In this document: piece by piece, positions 17,854-25,497 of the stretch | How the letters are laid out: each line of letters starts with the position of its first letter | Numbering within the stretch: position 1 is the stretch's first letter | Assembly: GCF_024585265.1 (NCBI RefSeq) | Contig: NZ_CP036533.1 | Span: 3,419,001 to 3,483,000, forward strand | DNA length: 64,000 nt | DNA from: Bradyrhizobium sp. WBAH42 | GTDB taxonomy: Bacteria; Pseudomonadota; Alphaproteobacteria; Rhizobiales; Xanthobacteraceae | Reading direction: 5' to 3' | Made by a program: the position numbers and the translations under genes | Notes under the pieces: model-generated | Told to the model about the DNA's origin: nothing | Database searches by the model: none | Seen by the model: the letters and a program-made list of their open reading frames with translations, nothing else

Positions 17854-18921
17854 ATGAAGAGTTTCAAGGTTGCCGATTTCAAGGCACCGCTGCAGGAGTT
17901 CGACGAGGCGACGCCGCAGCCCGCGGGCACGCAGGTGCTGATCAAGGTGAAGGCCGCCGGTGTCTGCCACAGCGACCTTCACATCTGGGAAGGCGGCTAC
18001 GATCTCGGCCATGGCCGCAAGCCGCTCTCGTTGAAGGACCGCGGCATCAACCTGCCGCTGACCATGGGCCACGAGACCGTCGGCGAGGTCCTCGCCTTCG
18101 GCCCGGACGTGAAGCCGACCGACCAGGGCGACCTGAAGGTCGGCGATGTCGGCCTGGTCTATCCCTGGATCGGCTGCGGCAAATGTGCCACGTGCCTCGC
18201 CGGTGACGAGAACATGTGCCTGACGCCGCGCTCGCTCGGGGTCTATTGCGACGGCGGCTATTCCGATCACATGCTGGTGCCGCATCCGCGCTACCTGCTC
18301 AATCTGAAGGGCCTCGATCCCGCGACGACCGCGCCCTATGCCTGCTCCGGCGTCACCACCTATAGCGCGCTGAAGAAGGTCGAGCAGCATTTCGACACGC
18401 CGATCGTGATGTTCGGCGCCGGCGGTCTCGGCCTGATGGCGCTGTCGCTGCTGAAAGCGATGGGCGGCAAGGGCGCGATCATGGTCGATATCGACGCCAG
18501 GAAGCGCGAGGCCGCGGAGAAGGCCGGCGCGCTCGCGACCGTCGATCCCAAGGCGCCGGATGCACTGGAGCAGCTTGCGAAGAAGGCCGGCGGGCCGATC
18601 CGCGCCGTGATCGACCTCGTCGGCAACTCTGCTACGACGCAGCTCGGCTTCGATTGCCTGACCAAAGGCGGCAAGCTCGTCATCGTCGGCCTGTTCGGCG
18701 GCGGTGCGACCTGGGCGCTGCCGCTGATTCCGATCAAGGCAGTGACGATCCAGGGCAGTTATGTCGGAAACCTGCGCGAAACGCAGGAGCTGCTCGACCT
18801 CGTGCGGTCGAAGAAGGTGCCGCCGATCCCGGTGACGCAGCAACCGCTCGCCAAGGCCAACGACGCGCTGCTGCAATTGCAGCAGGGCGCGGTGGTAGGG
18901 CGTACGGTGCTGACGCCGTAA
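17854..18921 (+). CDS. Zinc-dependent alcohol dehydrogenase (MDR family)
   Basis: A 355-residue medium-chain dehydrogenase. Catalytic zinc ligands are visible in AGVCHSDLH (Cys near residue 37) and TMGHET (His near residue 71); the structural-zinc lobe has four Cys in GCGKCATCLAGDENMC. The Rossmann motif GAGGLGLMALSLLKAMG follows near residues 189-205 and VDIDARKR suggests NAD preference. It probably oxidises an alcohol in the cytoplasm. The start at 17854 follows CGGGAGGACG. The gene is followed by a family A repeat and then an isopropylmalate-type dehydrogenase. Confidence 0.88.
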   Translation: MKSFKVADFKAPLQEFDEATPQPAGTQVLIKVKAAGVCHSDLHIWEGGYDLGHGRKPLSLKDRGINLPLTMGHETVGEVLAFGPDVKPTDQGDLKVGDVGLVYPWIGCGKCATCLAGDENMCLTPRSLGVYCDGGYSDHMLVPHPRYLLNLKGLDPATTAPYACSGVTTYSALKKVEQHFDTPIVMFGAGGLGLMALSLLKAMGGKGAIMVDIDARKREAAEKAGALATVDPKAPDALEQLAKKAGGPIRAVIDLVGNSATTQLGFDCLTKGGKLVIVGLFGGGATWALPLIPIKAVTIQGSYVGNLRETQELLDLVRSKKVPPIPVTQQPLAKANDALLQLQQGAVVGRTVLTP

Positions 18922-18937
18922 CGAACGCTCTCTCCGT

Positions 18938-19023
18938 CGTCATTGCGAGGAGCGAAGCGACGAAGAAATCCAGGCTGCCTCCGCGGAAAGATTCTGGATT
19001 GCTTCGCTTCGCTCGCAATGACG
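18938..19023. repeat. Dispersed palindromic repeat, family A, copy 2
   Basis: An 86-bp imperfect palindrome from CGTCATTGCGAGG to CTCGCAATGACG with inner TTCTGGATTGCTTCGCTTCG arm. It lies 16 bp after the dehydrogenase stop, where as RNA it would form a long hairpin. It has no T-run, so it is not a standard terminator. Confidence 0.8.
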
Positions 19024-19052
19024 ACTTGGCTAACTCCTTCCTCGAGGCTTCC

Positions 19053-20132
19053 ATGTCCGCAAACAACGCCTTCCACATTGCCGTGCTCGCCGGTGACGGC
19101 ATTGGTCCGGAGGTCATGGCGCCGGCGCTCGAGGTGCTGCGCAAGGTCGGCGAAAAATCCGGCCTCGGCTTCCGCTTCACCGAGGCTCCGGCCGGCGCCA
19201 ACCATTATGTCGCGACCGGCAAGTCGATGCCGGATAGCACCATCAAGCTCTGCGAGGAGGCTGACGCGATCCTGCTGGGCGCCTGCGGCCTGCCATCGGT
19301 GCGCTACCCCGACAATACCGAGATCGCGCCGCAGATCGAGCTGCGTTTCATCTTCGATCTCTATGCCGGCGTGCGCCCCGCACGCCTCATTCCGGGCGTG
19401 CCGAGCCCGATCGTCGGCGCGGACCAGCGCGGCATCGATCTCGTCGTGATCCGGGAGTCCACCGAAGGACTGTTCGCCTCGATGGGCAAGGGCGTCGTCA
19501 CCCATGAGGACGCGCGCGAGACCATGGTGATCACGCGCAAAACCTCCGAGCGCCTGTTCGAGTTCTCGTTCCGCCTCGCCGAGCGGCGCAAGGCGCGCGG
19601 CAAGCCCGGTGCGCTCACCTGCGTCGACAAGGCGAACGTGTTCAAGGCCTTTGCGTTCTTCCGCGGCATCTTCGACGAGATCGAGAAGAAGCATCCAGGC
19701 GTGAAGACCGACCGGCTCTATGTCGATGCCTGCTCGGCGATGCTGGTCAAGCGTCCCTGGGATTTCGACGTGATGGTGATGGAGAACATGTTCGGCGACA
19801 TCGTCTCCGACATCACCGCGAGCCTGATCGGCGGCCTCGGCATGGCGCCGTCGGCCGACATCGGCGACAAGTACGCGGTGTTCCAGCCCTGCCACGGCAC
19901 GGCGCCCGATATCATGGGGCAGGGCAAGGCCAATCCCACCGGCATGATCCTGTCCGCCGCGATGATGCTGGATTGGCTCGCCGACAAACACGGCGTCGAG
20001 AGCGCCGCGGAGGCCGGCGAGACGATCGAGCGTGCGGTGGACCAAGTCTATGCCGGCGGCATCAAGCCGATGGAATTCGGCGGCAGCAACGGCACGGCTG
20101 ACATCACGAAGGCGGTGCTTGCGGCGCTGTAG
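19053..20132 (+). CDS. Isocitrate/isopropylmalate dehydrogenase-family enzyme
   Basis: A 359-residue beta-decarboxylating dehydrogenase. The N-terminus has VLAGDGIGPEVM; the substrate-contact helix region reads VVIRESTEGLFASMGKG; the family signature around the metal-binding Asp residues reads ENMFGDIVSDITASLIGGLG; and FQPCHGTAPDIMGQGKANP precedes the C-terminal helix. Isopropylmalate dehydrogenases usually have RELTGG at the substrate loop, so the RESTEG version argues against being the housekeeping LeuB and for a paralogue acting on another 2-hydroxy acid such as malate or tartrate. The exact substrate is left open. The ATG has a modest ribosome site. Confidence 0.83.
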   Translation: MSANNAFHIAVLAGDGIGPEVMAPALEVLRKVGEKSGLGFRFTEAPAGANHYVATGKSMPDSTIKLCEEADAILLGACGLPSVRYPDNTEIAPQIELRFIFDLYAGVRPARLIPGVPSPIVGADQRGIDLVVIRESTEGLFASMGKGVVTHEDARETMVITRKTSERLFEFSFRLAERRKARGKPGALTCVDKANVFKAFAFFRGIFDEIEKKHPGVKTDRLYVDACSAMLVKRPWDFDVMVMENMFGDIVSDITASLIGGLGMAPSADIGDKYAVFQPCHGTAPDIMGQGKANPTGMILSAAMMLDWLADKHGVESAAEAGETIERAVDQVYAGGIKPMEFGGSNGTADITKAVLAAL

Positions 20133-20173
20133 TTGAAGCGCGCGCGAAAGCGGTCCTCGGGGCCCTACGTCAT

Positions 20174-20455
20174 TTACCAGCGACGCCAGTGGCGGTGGCC
20201 GTAATAGCCATATGGCCGTGGCCCGTAGAAACGGCGTGGGCCGTAATAGCCATAGGCACCGTAATAGTTTGGTCGCCACCAGCAGCGGCCCCAAGCGTTG
20301 CAGACCATGCGGACCTGATCGATATTCGCAGCCGGACCGCTTGCGATCTTGTCGGCCTGCGGGATACCGTTCGGCATTGCCGCAAGCGCCGGTCCCGACG
20401 CGAGCGACACACCACCCACCGCAGCCAGCGCAAGAACAGCAATTCTGAGTTTCAT
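20174..20455 (-). CDS. Small secreted Gly/Tyr/Arg-rich protein
   Basis: A 93-residue protein with a clear signal peptide (MKLRIAVLALAAVGGVSLASGP, cleavage near ALA-AM). The mature part has VRMVCNAWGRCWWRPNYYG and then a tail rich in Tyr, Gly, Pro, Arg and His (repeated PYGYYG, RFYGPRPYG). Such low-complexity tails recur in secreted proteins of Bradyrhizobium and relatives; the function is unknown. Two Cys could form a disulfide after export. It is convergent with the isopropylmalate-type gene. Confidence 0.75.
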   Translation of the reverse strand: MKLRIAVLALAAVGGVSLASGPALAAMPNGIPQADKIASGPAANIDQVRMVCNAWGRCWWRPNYYGAYGYYGPRRFYGPRPYGYYGHRHWRRW

Positions 20456-20560
20456 CGCAATCTCCCTCGTTGGTGGCGGGAGAACTTGCGGGAGATCAAC
20501 TGGTTGCTATGGCGACTGGGCCGCGCGCGGAATTTAATCTTCCTGAATGTCGGTTCAGCT

Positions 20561-21382
20561 TCAGCGGCCCTGAAACTGCGGCTTGCGCTTTGCCATGAAG
20601 GCCTGGCGGCCTTCCCGGAAATCATCCGAGTCCATGCAGGCATTGCCGATCGCCTTGATCGCGTCCATGTCGCGTGCGCTCTCGTCTTTCAAGACCTGCG
20701 CAATGGTGATCTTGGCGGCCTTGATCGCGAGCGGAGCATTCTGCGCGATCGTCTCGGCAATCGTCATGGTCTCGCCCCAGAGCTCGCCTTGCGGGAACAC
20801 GCGCTCGACGAGGCCGATGCGCAGCGCCTCGGCGGCATCGATGCGCATGCCCGTGTACATCAGGAGCCGCGCCCAGGACGGGCCGACCAGCGACACCAGA
20901 TGCTTCAAGCCGTCATAACCATAGGCGATGCCAAGCCGGGCCGCGGGAATGCCGAACTGGCTGTCCTGCGAGGCGAGGCGGATGTCGGCGAGCATCGCGA
21001 CCTGCATGCCGCCGCCGAGGCAATAACCGTCGATGCAGGCGATGGTCGGCTTGGGATAGTCGGCGAGGAGGGCGCGCTGGGCGGCGCTGCGCCTGGCGTA
21101 TTGCTCGGACGCCGCCGCGTTGTGCCTGACCTTCTCGAACTGGCTGATGTCGGCGCCCGAGACGAACGCCTTGCCGCCGGCGCCGCGCAGGATCACGACG
21201 CGCACCTTGTCGTCGTCGCGCAAGGCGGTCAGCGCCTCGCCAAATCCCTCCCACATCTCCAGCGACATCGCGTTGCGCTTGTCGGGATTGTTGAAAGTGA
21301 TCACGCCGACGCCGTCGGCCGTGTGCGTGAGGATCTTGCCGTCGGCGTAGGGTTTTTCGGTCATGCTGAAAGTGTCTGGCAT
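20561..21382 (-). CDS. Enoyl-CoA hydratase/isomerase-family protein
   Basis: A 273-residue crotonase-fold enzyme. The oxyanion-hole segments GAGGKAFVSGADISQFE (near residues 63-79) and IDGYCLGGGMQVAMLADIRLAS (near residues 110-131) are both present. The residues equivalent to the two catalytic Glu of true enoyl-CoA hydratases are not obvious, so hydratase, isomerase or related activity is possible. The start could be ATG 21382 (MPDTFSMTEK, weak GAGCG site) or ATG 21364 (MTEKPYADG, no clear site); I prefer 21382. It stands alone with a long gene-free leader upstream. Confidence 0.82.
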   Translation of the reverse strand: MPDTFSMTEKPYADGKILTHTADGVGVITFNNPDKRNAMSLEMWEGFGEALTALRDDDKVRVVILRGAGGKAFVSGADISQFEKVRHNAAASEQYARRSAAQRALLADYPKPTIACIDGYCLGGGMQVAMLADIRLASQDSQFGIPAARLGIAYGYDGLKHLVSLVGPSWARLLMYTGMRIDAAEALRIGLVERVFPQGELWGETMTIAETIAQNAPLAIKAAKITIAQVLKDESARDMDAIKAIGNACMDSDDFREGRQAFMAKRKPQFQGR

Positions 21383-21691
21383 CGCGCGCTCGCTGCTCGG
21401 TGGCGAGGCGCAATGTGCGGCGCAGGCGCCGCCGCGGTCAACCGGCGCTGGAGAGCAGAGCCTGCATCCGGCCGTGCTGCGATTGCATGGCGCACGACGG
21501 GGCCGAGACCCGAAGGAAGATTGCCAGGAAAAAGGGGCGGTCAGGCCGCTCCGAAAATCAAGGCCACGCGCGAATCGCGCGCGGGCCAAGTCAAGTTCAG
21601 ATCGGATCCAGCCGATCTCGTGCAATCCGGCCGCGTCCCCGTGACGCGGCGGATTGAACGTCGGCCGTGAAGGCCGGACCGTCGATCGGCC
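21383..21691. other. Gene-free stretch upstream of the hydratase gene
   Basis: No convincing gene is seen in this 309-bp gap. It must hold the promoter of the leftward hydratase gene. A hairpin CCGCGTC-N5-GACGCGG at 21631-21649 is placed about 45 bp beyond the stop of the leftward XRE gene and may end or stabilise that transcript; there is no T-run after it. Confidence 0.4.
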
Positions 21692-22084
21692 TCAGCTCTC
21701 GTTCGCCGCGATCGATTCCATCAGCGAGACGAGCTGACGCTGCACCGTCTGATCCTTGATCTTGCTGTAGGCGCGCAGCAGGCGGAGGCTGAAGGCCGAG
21801 TCGAGGAAGAGCAGGCTCTCGACTTCGCGGGCCTTGTTGTCACCGTCGTAGAAGAAGGTCACGGGCACATCGAGGGCGGAGGCGATCTGCTGAAGCCGGG
21901 CCGCACCGACGCGATTGACGCCCTTCTCGTATTTCTGCACCTGCTGGAAGCTGACGCCGAGCTTCTCGCCGAGCTCGGCCTGCGAGATCTTCATCTCGAC
22001 GCGCCGCAGACGAATCCGCTTGCCAAGCTCGATGTCCGGCTTGCCCGCGCTGCGCTGCTTCATTCTTTTCGCCGCTGCTTTCAT
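21692..22084 (-). CDS. XRE-family helix-turn-helix regulator
   Basis: A 130-residue DNA-binding protein with a Cro/C1-type helix-turn-helix at residues 22-77 (KRIRLRRVEMKISQAELGEKLG, then FQQVQKYEKGVNRVG) and an alpha-helical C-terminal part. The ATG at 22084 is favoured because AAAGGTGA lies 11 bp upstream; an in-frame GTG at 22096 that overlaps the LysR stop is an alternative and would add four residues. It is the second gene of a two-regulator operon. Similar stand-alone XRE proteins of rhizobia act on diverse targets, so the regulon is unknown. Confidence 0.82.
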   Translation of the reverse strand: MKAAAKRMKQRSAGKPDIELGKRIRLRRVEMKISQAELGEKLGVSFQQVQKYEKGVNRVGAARLQQIASALDVPVTFFYDGDNKAREVESLLFLDSAFSLRLLRAYSKIKDQTVQRQLVSLMESIAANES

Positions 22085-22092
22085 CTCTGTTT

Positions 22093-23142
22093 TCACCTTT
22101 GTTCTTCGGTTGAAAATCCCCCGAAGAGCTGGGTCAGGGGTTCGCCCATATACGAGTGCTTGAATTCGTGCGGGTGCACGAACTCTTCCTTAAACCACGG
22201 GAAACGAGCCGGATTGAAAGCCTCGATCAGCCAGTCAATCATGTGCCTCACGCGCGGAATACGGCCGCTACCGGGATGGTAGGACAGCCAGATATCCAGC
22301 GGCCGGTTCAGCTCGACCTCCAGTGGAATCAACTTCCCGCCAAGCGCGATGGCGTAGCTCGGGAAGACGCCGATGCCGGCGCCATTCGCGACCGCCCAAT
22401 AATTGGCGCTCGAGACGTTGGTCTTCATGACCAGAAGGTCACGTTCGGACACGCCCGGGAAGAAGCTCTCGAAAGATTCCTTGGCGGCGAGCTGGTCGGC
22501 GAATTGCAGCACCAGACGATGCTTGATCAATTCCGCCGCCGAGCGCGGCGCGCCATGCTTCTCGATGTATTTCTCGGAGGCCCAGAACATCAGATGCATG
22601 CGGCCGAGCCGCACCAGCTTGATGTCGAGCGCCGAGGGACGGGACAGATGGATGGCGACGTCGGCCTCATGGCGCGAGACGTCGGCCGAGCGCATCGCGC
22701 AATGCAGGTCGACCAGGATCTTCGGATAGGCCTGCTGGAATTCGACCAGGCGCGGGGCCAGCCAGAATGTGCCGAGCCCCTCGGTGACGGCGACGCGGAC
22801 CTCGCCGGACAGGGCGTTGGCCATCGAATCGCTGGCGCGCAGCACGTCGAAGGTGGCCGCTTCCATGCGCTCGACGGCGGAGACCACCAGCGCGCCCTCA
22901 TCGGTCAGATGGGTGCCGTGGACGTCGCGGGTGAATAACGTGGTGCCGGTCTGGCGTTCGAAATCGTCGATCCGGCGCCGCACGGCGTTGATCGACAGCG
23001 ACAGGCGCTCGGCCGCCGAGCGAAAGCTTCCGCTTCGCACGACTTCCAAAAATATGCGGGCGGTGTCCCAATCCGAGAGGCCGCTGACATTTGTCTTTGG
23101 GCGTTCCGCCAGCGGAACGCCCCTTTCCGCCAAGGAGTGCAT
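22093..23142 (-). CDS. LysR-family transcriptional regulator
   Basis: A 349-residue LysR-type protein, longer than usual because of about 20 extra N-terminal residues and a C-terminal extension (KEEFVHPHEFKHSYMGEPL). The winged helix runs over about residues 22-80 (ARIFLEVVRSGSFRSAAERL, then INAVRRRIDDFE), followed by an effector domain of the AmpR/GcvA-like class. The ATG at 23142 has AAAGGAAATTG upstream. Its stop overlaps or abuts the XRE gene, so the two regulators are translated from one message. Target and effector are unknown. Confidence 0.86.
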   Translation of the reverse strand: MHSLAERGVPLAERPKTNVSGLSDWDTARIFLEVVRSGSFRSAAERLSLSINAVRRRIDDFERQTGTTLFTRDVHGTHLTDEGALVVSAVERMEAATFDVLRASDSMANALSGEVRVAVTEGLGTFWLAPRLVEFQQAYPKILVDLHCAMRSADVSRHEADVAIHLSRPSALDIKLVRLGRMHLMFWASEKYIEKHGAPRSAAELIKHRLVLQFADQLAAKESFESFFPGVSERDLLVMKTNVSSANYWAVANGAGIGVFPSYAIALGGKLIPLEVELNRPLDIWLSYHPGSGRIPRVRHMIDWLIEAFNPARFPWFKEEFVHPHEFKHSYMGEPLTQLFGGFSTEEQR

Positions 23143-23625
23143 ACAATTTCCTTTGGAAAGCTAAACTGGCAGAATCTGGAGCAAACCACAACCACGACGG
23201 GTTGGGGAACGACGAGTTTTGAACGTCATCCTTACTACCTGAGGGCGGTATTTGGATGCTGCCATGAGCTGGAAATTCGGGCGAGACTATTGGCTCGACT
23301 GAGGGGTATGGCGTGAGTTCCGTTGCGAGCCGCAAAATGGCTGCGGGATTGCCGGCGCTGTCCGCAATGAATGATCTTGCGCGCAAGTCCATGCTGTCGC
23401 CGCTGATGGATCGACACACCGCATCAGGCGTTTGCTCCCAAAGCATTTCGGCGATCGCCGATGGTGCCGCATGGCGATGGCGGCCGGAAATACGGTTCCA
23501 CAGCAGAAACACACTGAAATCCGGTTCGAAGGCGCAGTCGCCTCGTGCTATCTTTTGTTTTCCATGGGGGGCCCAAGGGGCGTGAGCGATACGTCTCGCA
23601 GGCCGAATTAACGGAAAGAACGCCG
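23143..23625. other. Gene-free stretch between divergent LysR and small ORF
   Basis: No gene with a credible start and codon use is seen in these 483 bp. Base composition is less GC-rich than in the flanking genes, as expected for a promoter region of the leftward LysR-XRE operon. I see no clear palindromic operator or repeat. Confidence 0.4.
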
Positions 23626-23892
23626 GTGTCGCATTCAGACGAACAGTTGCAGTCGGTGCTGGAAACGCTCGAGGAGTGCCGCAGGGTTCTCAATGCGTGC
23701 AACAGCCGTGAGTCGGCCGAGATGCTGTCCATCGTCATCCTCGACGTCAGGATGAAACTGAAAGGAATTGACAGTGCCGATCTCAAGGCGCTGTGCGACG
23801 AAATGCTGCGGAGCGCTGCGAGCGAGCCGCCGCCCCCTTCCAAGCAGACGCAGGACCAGCCCCGGCGTCCGCTGCTCCGCGTGGTGAAGTAG
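23626..23892 (+). CDS. Small conserved-looking hypothetical protein
   Basis: An 88-residue acidic, helical protein starting VSHSDEQLQSVLETLEECRR. Residues 1-65 look like three amphipathic helices with little hydrophobic core; the C-terminus is Pro-rich and basic. No domain is recognised. A GTG at 23626 with GGAAAGAACG upstream is chosen; a longer frame from GTG 23545 is possible but its extra residues look non-coding. It precedes ccdA by 206 bp on the same strand. Confidence 0.6.
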   Translation: MSHSDEQLQSVLETLEECRRVLNACNSRESAEMLSIVILDVRMKLKGIDSADLKALCDEMLRSAASEPPPPSKQTQDQPRRPLLRVVK

Positions 23893-24098
23893 CCGCGCCG
23901 CCGAATCCCGCTTTTTGGCGAGGTTTGTGCGCGTCCCGATGCCGCATCTGTGATCACGGAGGGCATCGGGAGGAGCCTTGGTTTTGTGCGCCTCAGTTGC
24001 GCATTCTCCGGCATCGGCTACACCAGAGCCGGTTCGGCTCCGGGCCGGGCGCGTTCCCTGCGCGCCGTACCGGGGCCTGAGATGGCTCCGACTGCATC

Positions 24099-24830
24099 AT
24101 GCAAAATGTTTCGATCCCGGCGGCGCTGATTGCCGGCCTCGTCAGCTTCCTCTCGCCTTGCGTCCTGCCTCTGGTTCCGCCCTATCTGATCTACCTCACG
24201 GGCGCCACGATCGAGCATGTCGAGAGCGACGAGCCGGCCGCGGCCTCCAAGCGCGCGATCATGATGTCGGCGCTCCTGTTCGTGCTCGGCTTCTCCACCA
24301 TCTTCGTGGCGCTCGGCGCCAGCGCTTCGCTGATCGGCGGGCTGATCCGGGCCTGGTCGGCGGAGCTGTCGATCCTCGCCGGTATCGTCATCATCGTCAT
24401 GGGCCTGCACTTCCTCGGCCTGACGCGCATCGGCCTTCTGATGCGCGAGGGGCGGCTGCCGATCCCCAAACCGGTCGGCCTGTGGGGCGCCTATATCATG
24501 GGTCTTGCCTTCGCCTTCGGCTGGACGCCCTGCATCGGCCCGATCCTCGCCGCGATCCTCTCGATCGCCGCGGCGGAAGCCACGGTGACGAGGGGCGCCG
24601 GCCTGCTCGCGGTCTATTCCGCAGGCCTCGGCATTCCGTTCCTGATCGCCGCGCTGATGATCGAGCAGTTCTCCGCGCTGTTCGCGCGCATGAAGGGCCA
24701 CCTCGTCAATGTCGAGCGCGCCATGGGCGCCTTGATGGTGATCACCGGCATCGGCTTTCTCACCGGCGCGGTCTCGAATGTGAGCATCTGGCTGCTGGAG
24801 ACGTTTCCGGCGCTGCAGACGATCGGTTAG
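24099..24830 (+). CDS. ccdA: CcdA-type cytochrome c biogenesis / thiol-disulfide transmembrane protein
   Basis: A 243-residue membrane protein with six predicted helices that carries reducing equivalents from cytoplasmic thioredoxin to the periplasm, for apocytochrome c reduction. The two redox Cys sit at the classical places: SFLSPCVLPLVPPYLIYLTG in helix 1 and FAFGWTPCIGPILAAILS in helix 4, each next to prolines. Length matches the family. The gene stands alone, without the ccm genes. It may support cbb3-type cytochrome assembly, but no direct link is visible. Confidence 0.92.
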   Translation: MQNVSIPAALIAGLVSFLSPCVLPLVPPYLIYLTGATIEHVESDEPAAASKRAIMMSALLFVLGFSTIFVALGASASLIGGLIRAWSAELSILAGIVIIVMGLHFLGLTRIGLLMREGRLPIPKPVGLWGAYIMGLAFAFGWTPCIGPILAAILSIAAAEATVTRGAGLLAVYSAGLGIPFLIAALMIEQFSALFARMKGHLVNVERAMGALMVITGIGFLTGAVSNVSIWLLETFPALQTIG

Positions 24831-24973
24831 GGCGCAGGGGACCGGGTTTTCACGGACGAAAAAGTAGAGGAACCGTTGGAACCCGTCAGGCATGCTGTCA
24901 GGGAACGACGATTCCAAACCTTTCCGGTCCCGAGACGTTTGCATCGGGGACAAACTCGCATGGTGGAGATCAC

Positions 24974-25246
24974 GTGACCAAGACATTGCGCTTAGAACCC
25001 TTGCCGGACAACGCGGCTTTGGTTGCTTGGCAATTTTTGGGGCAGCCGTTGCAGGAGTGGCCGAGCTGGGTTCAGTCGAATTGCTCGCTGCAGAAGGATG
25101 CCGACGGAAAATTCGAGCTTCGGCACGAGCGGCGCAGCGGCACTCAGATCGTCTATCTCGGCGAATGGCTGGTGAGAGATCTCGATGGCGGCGTCGACTT
25201 CTACACCGACGCTGAGATCTGGTCGCGGTTCGCTGCCAAACGCTGA
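24974..25246 (+). CDS. Small hypothetical protein
   Basis: A 90-residue soluble protein starting VTKTLRLEPLPDNAALVAWQ. It alternates hydrophobic and polar residues as in a small alpha/beta fold, has a single Cys (QSNCSLQK), and ends EIWSRFAAKR. A GTG at 24974 with TGGTGGAGATC upstream is the only good start. Third-position GC bias supports a real gene. No domain is recognised. It sits alone between ccdA and the haem peroxidase gene. Confidence 0.62.
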   Translation: MTKTLRLEPLPDNAALVAWQFLGQPLQEWPSWVQSNCSLQKDADGKFELRHERRSGTQIVYLGEWLVRDLDGGVDFYTDAEIWSRFAAKR

Positions 25247-25497
25247 AGCCCGATTGGGCCGGCGGTCGATCGCGCCTTAGTCTTTCCTGCTCGAGCTGCG
25301 GGCGATCAAAAGCCTGTGTCGTCGGTGGGGCAAAAAGCCTCGCGGTAGGACACATCCATAGAATGCAATCTGTGGTAATGTTTCGTCGTACTACACCCTG
25401 AGGGGCAATTCTTCTGAACGTATACTGAAACGAGAATTTTAGATCACGACATCTTCGGCGCCCCTCTCCCCTACAGCATTTTGAGCAGGAGCAAGCG

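Noticed and set aside
16762..18876. Minus-strand open frame of about 700 codons opposite the ABC ATPase and dehydrogenase genes
   Set aside because: Arg/His/Asp-rich composition typical of an antisense shadow, no ribosome site or domain; the plus-strand genes have all catalytic motifs.
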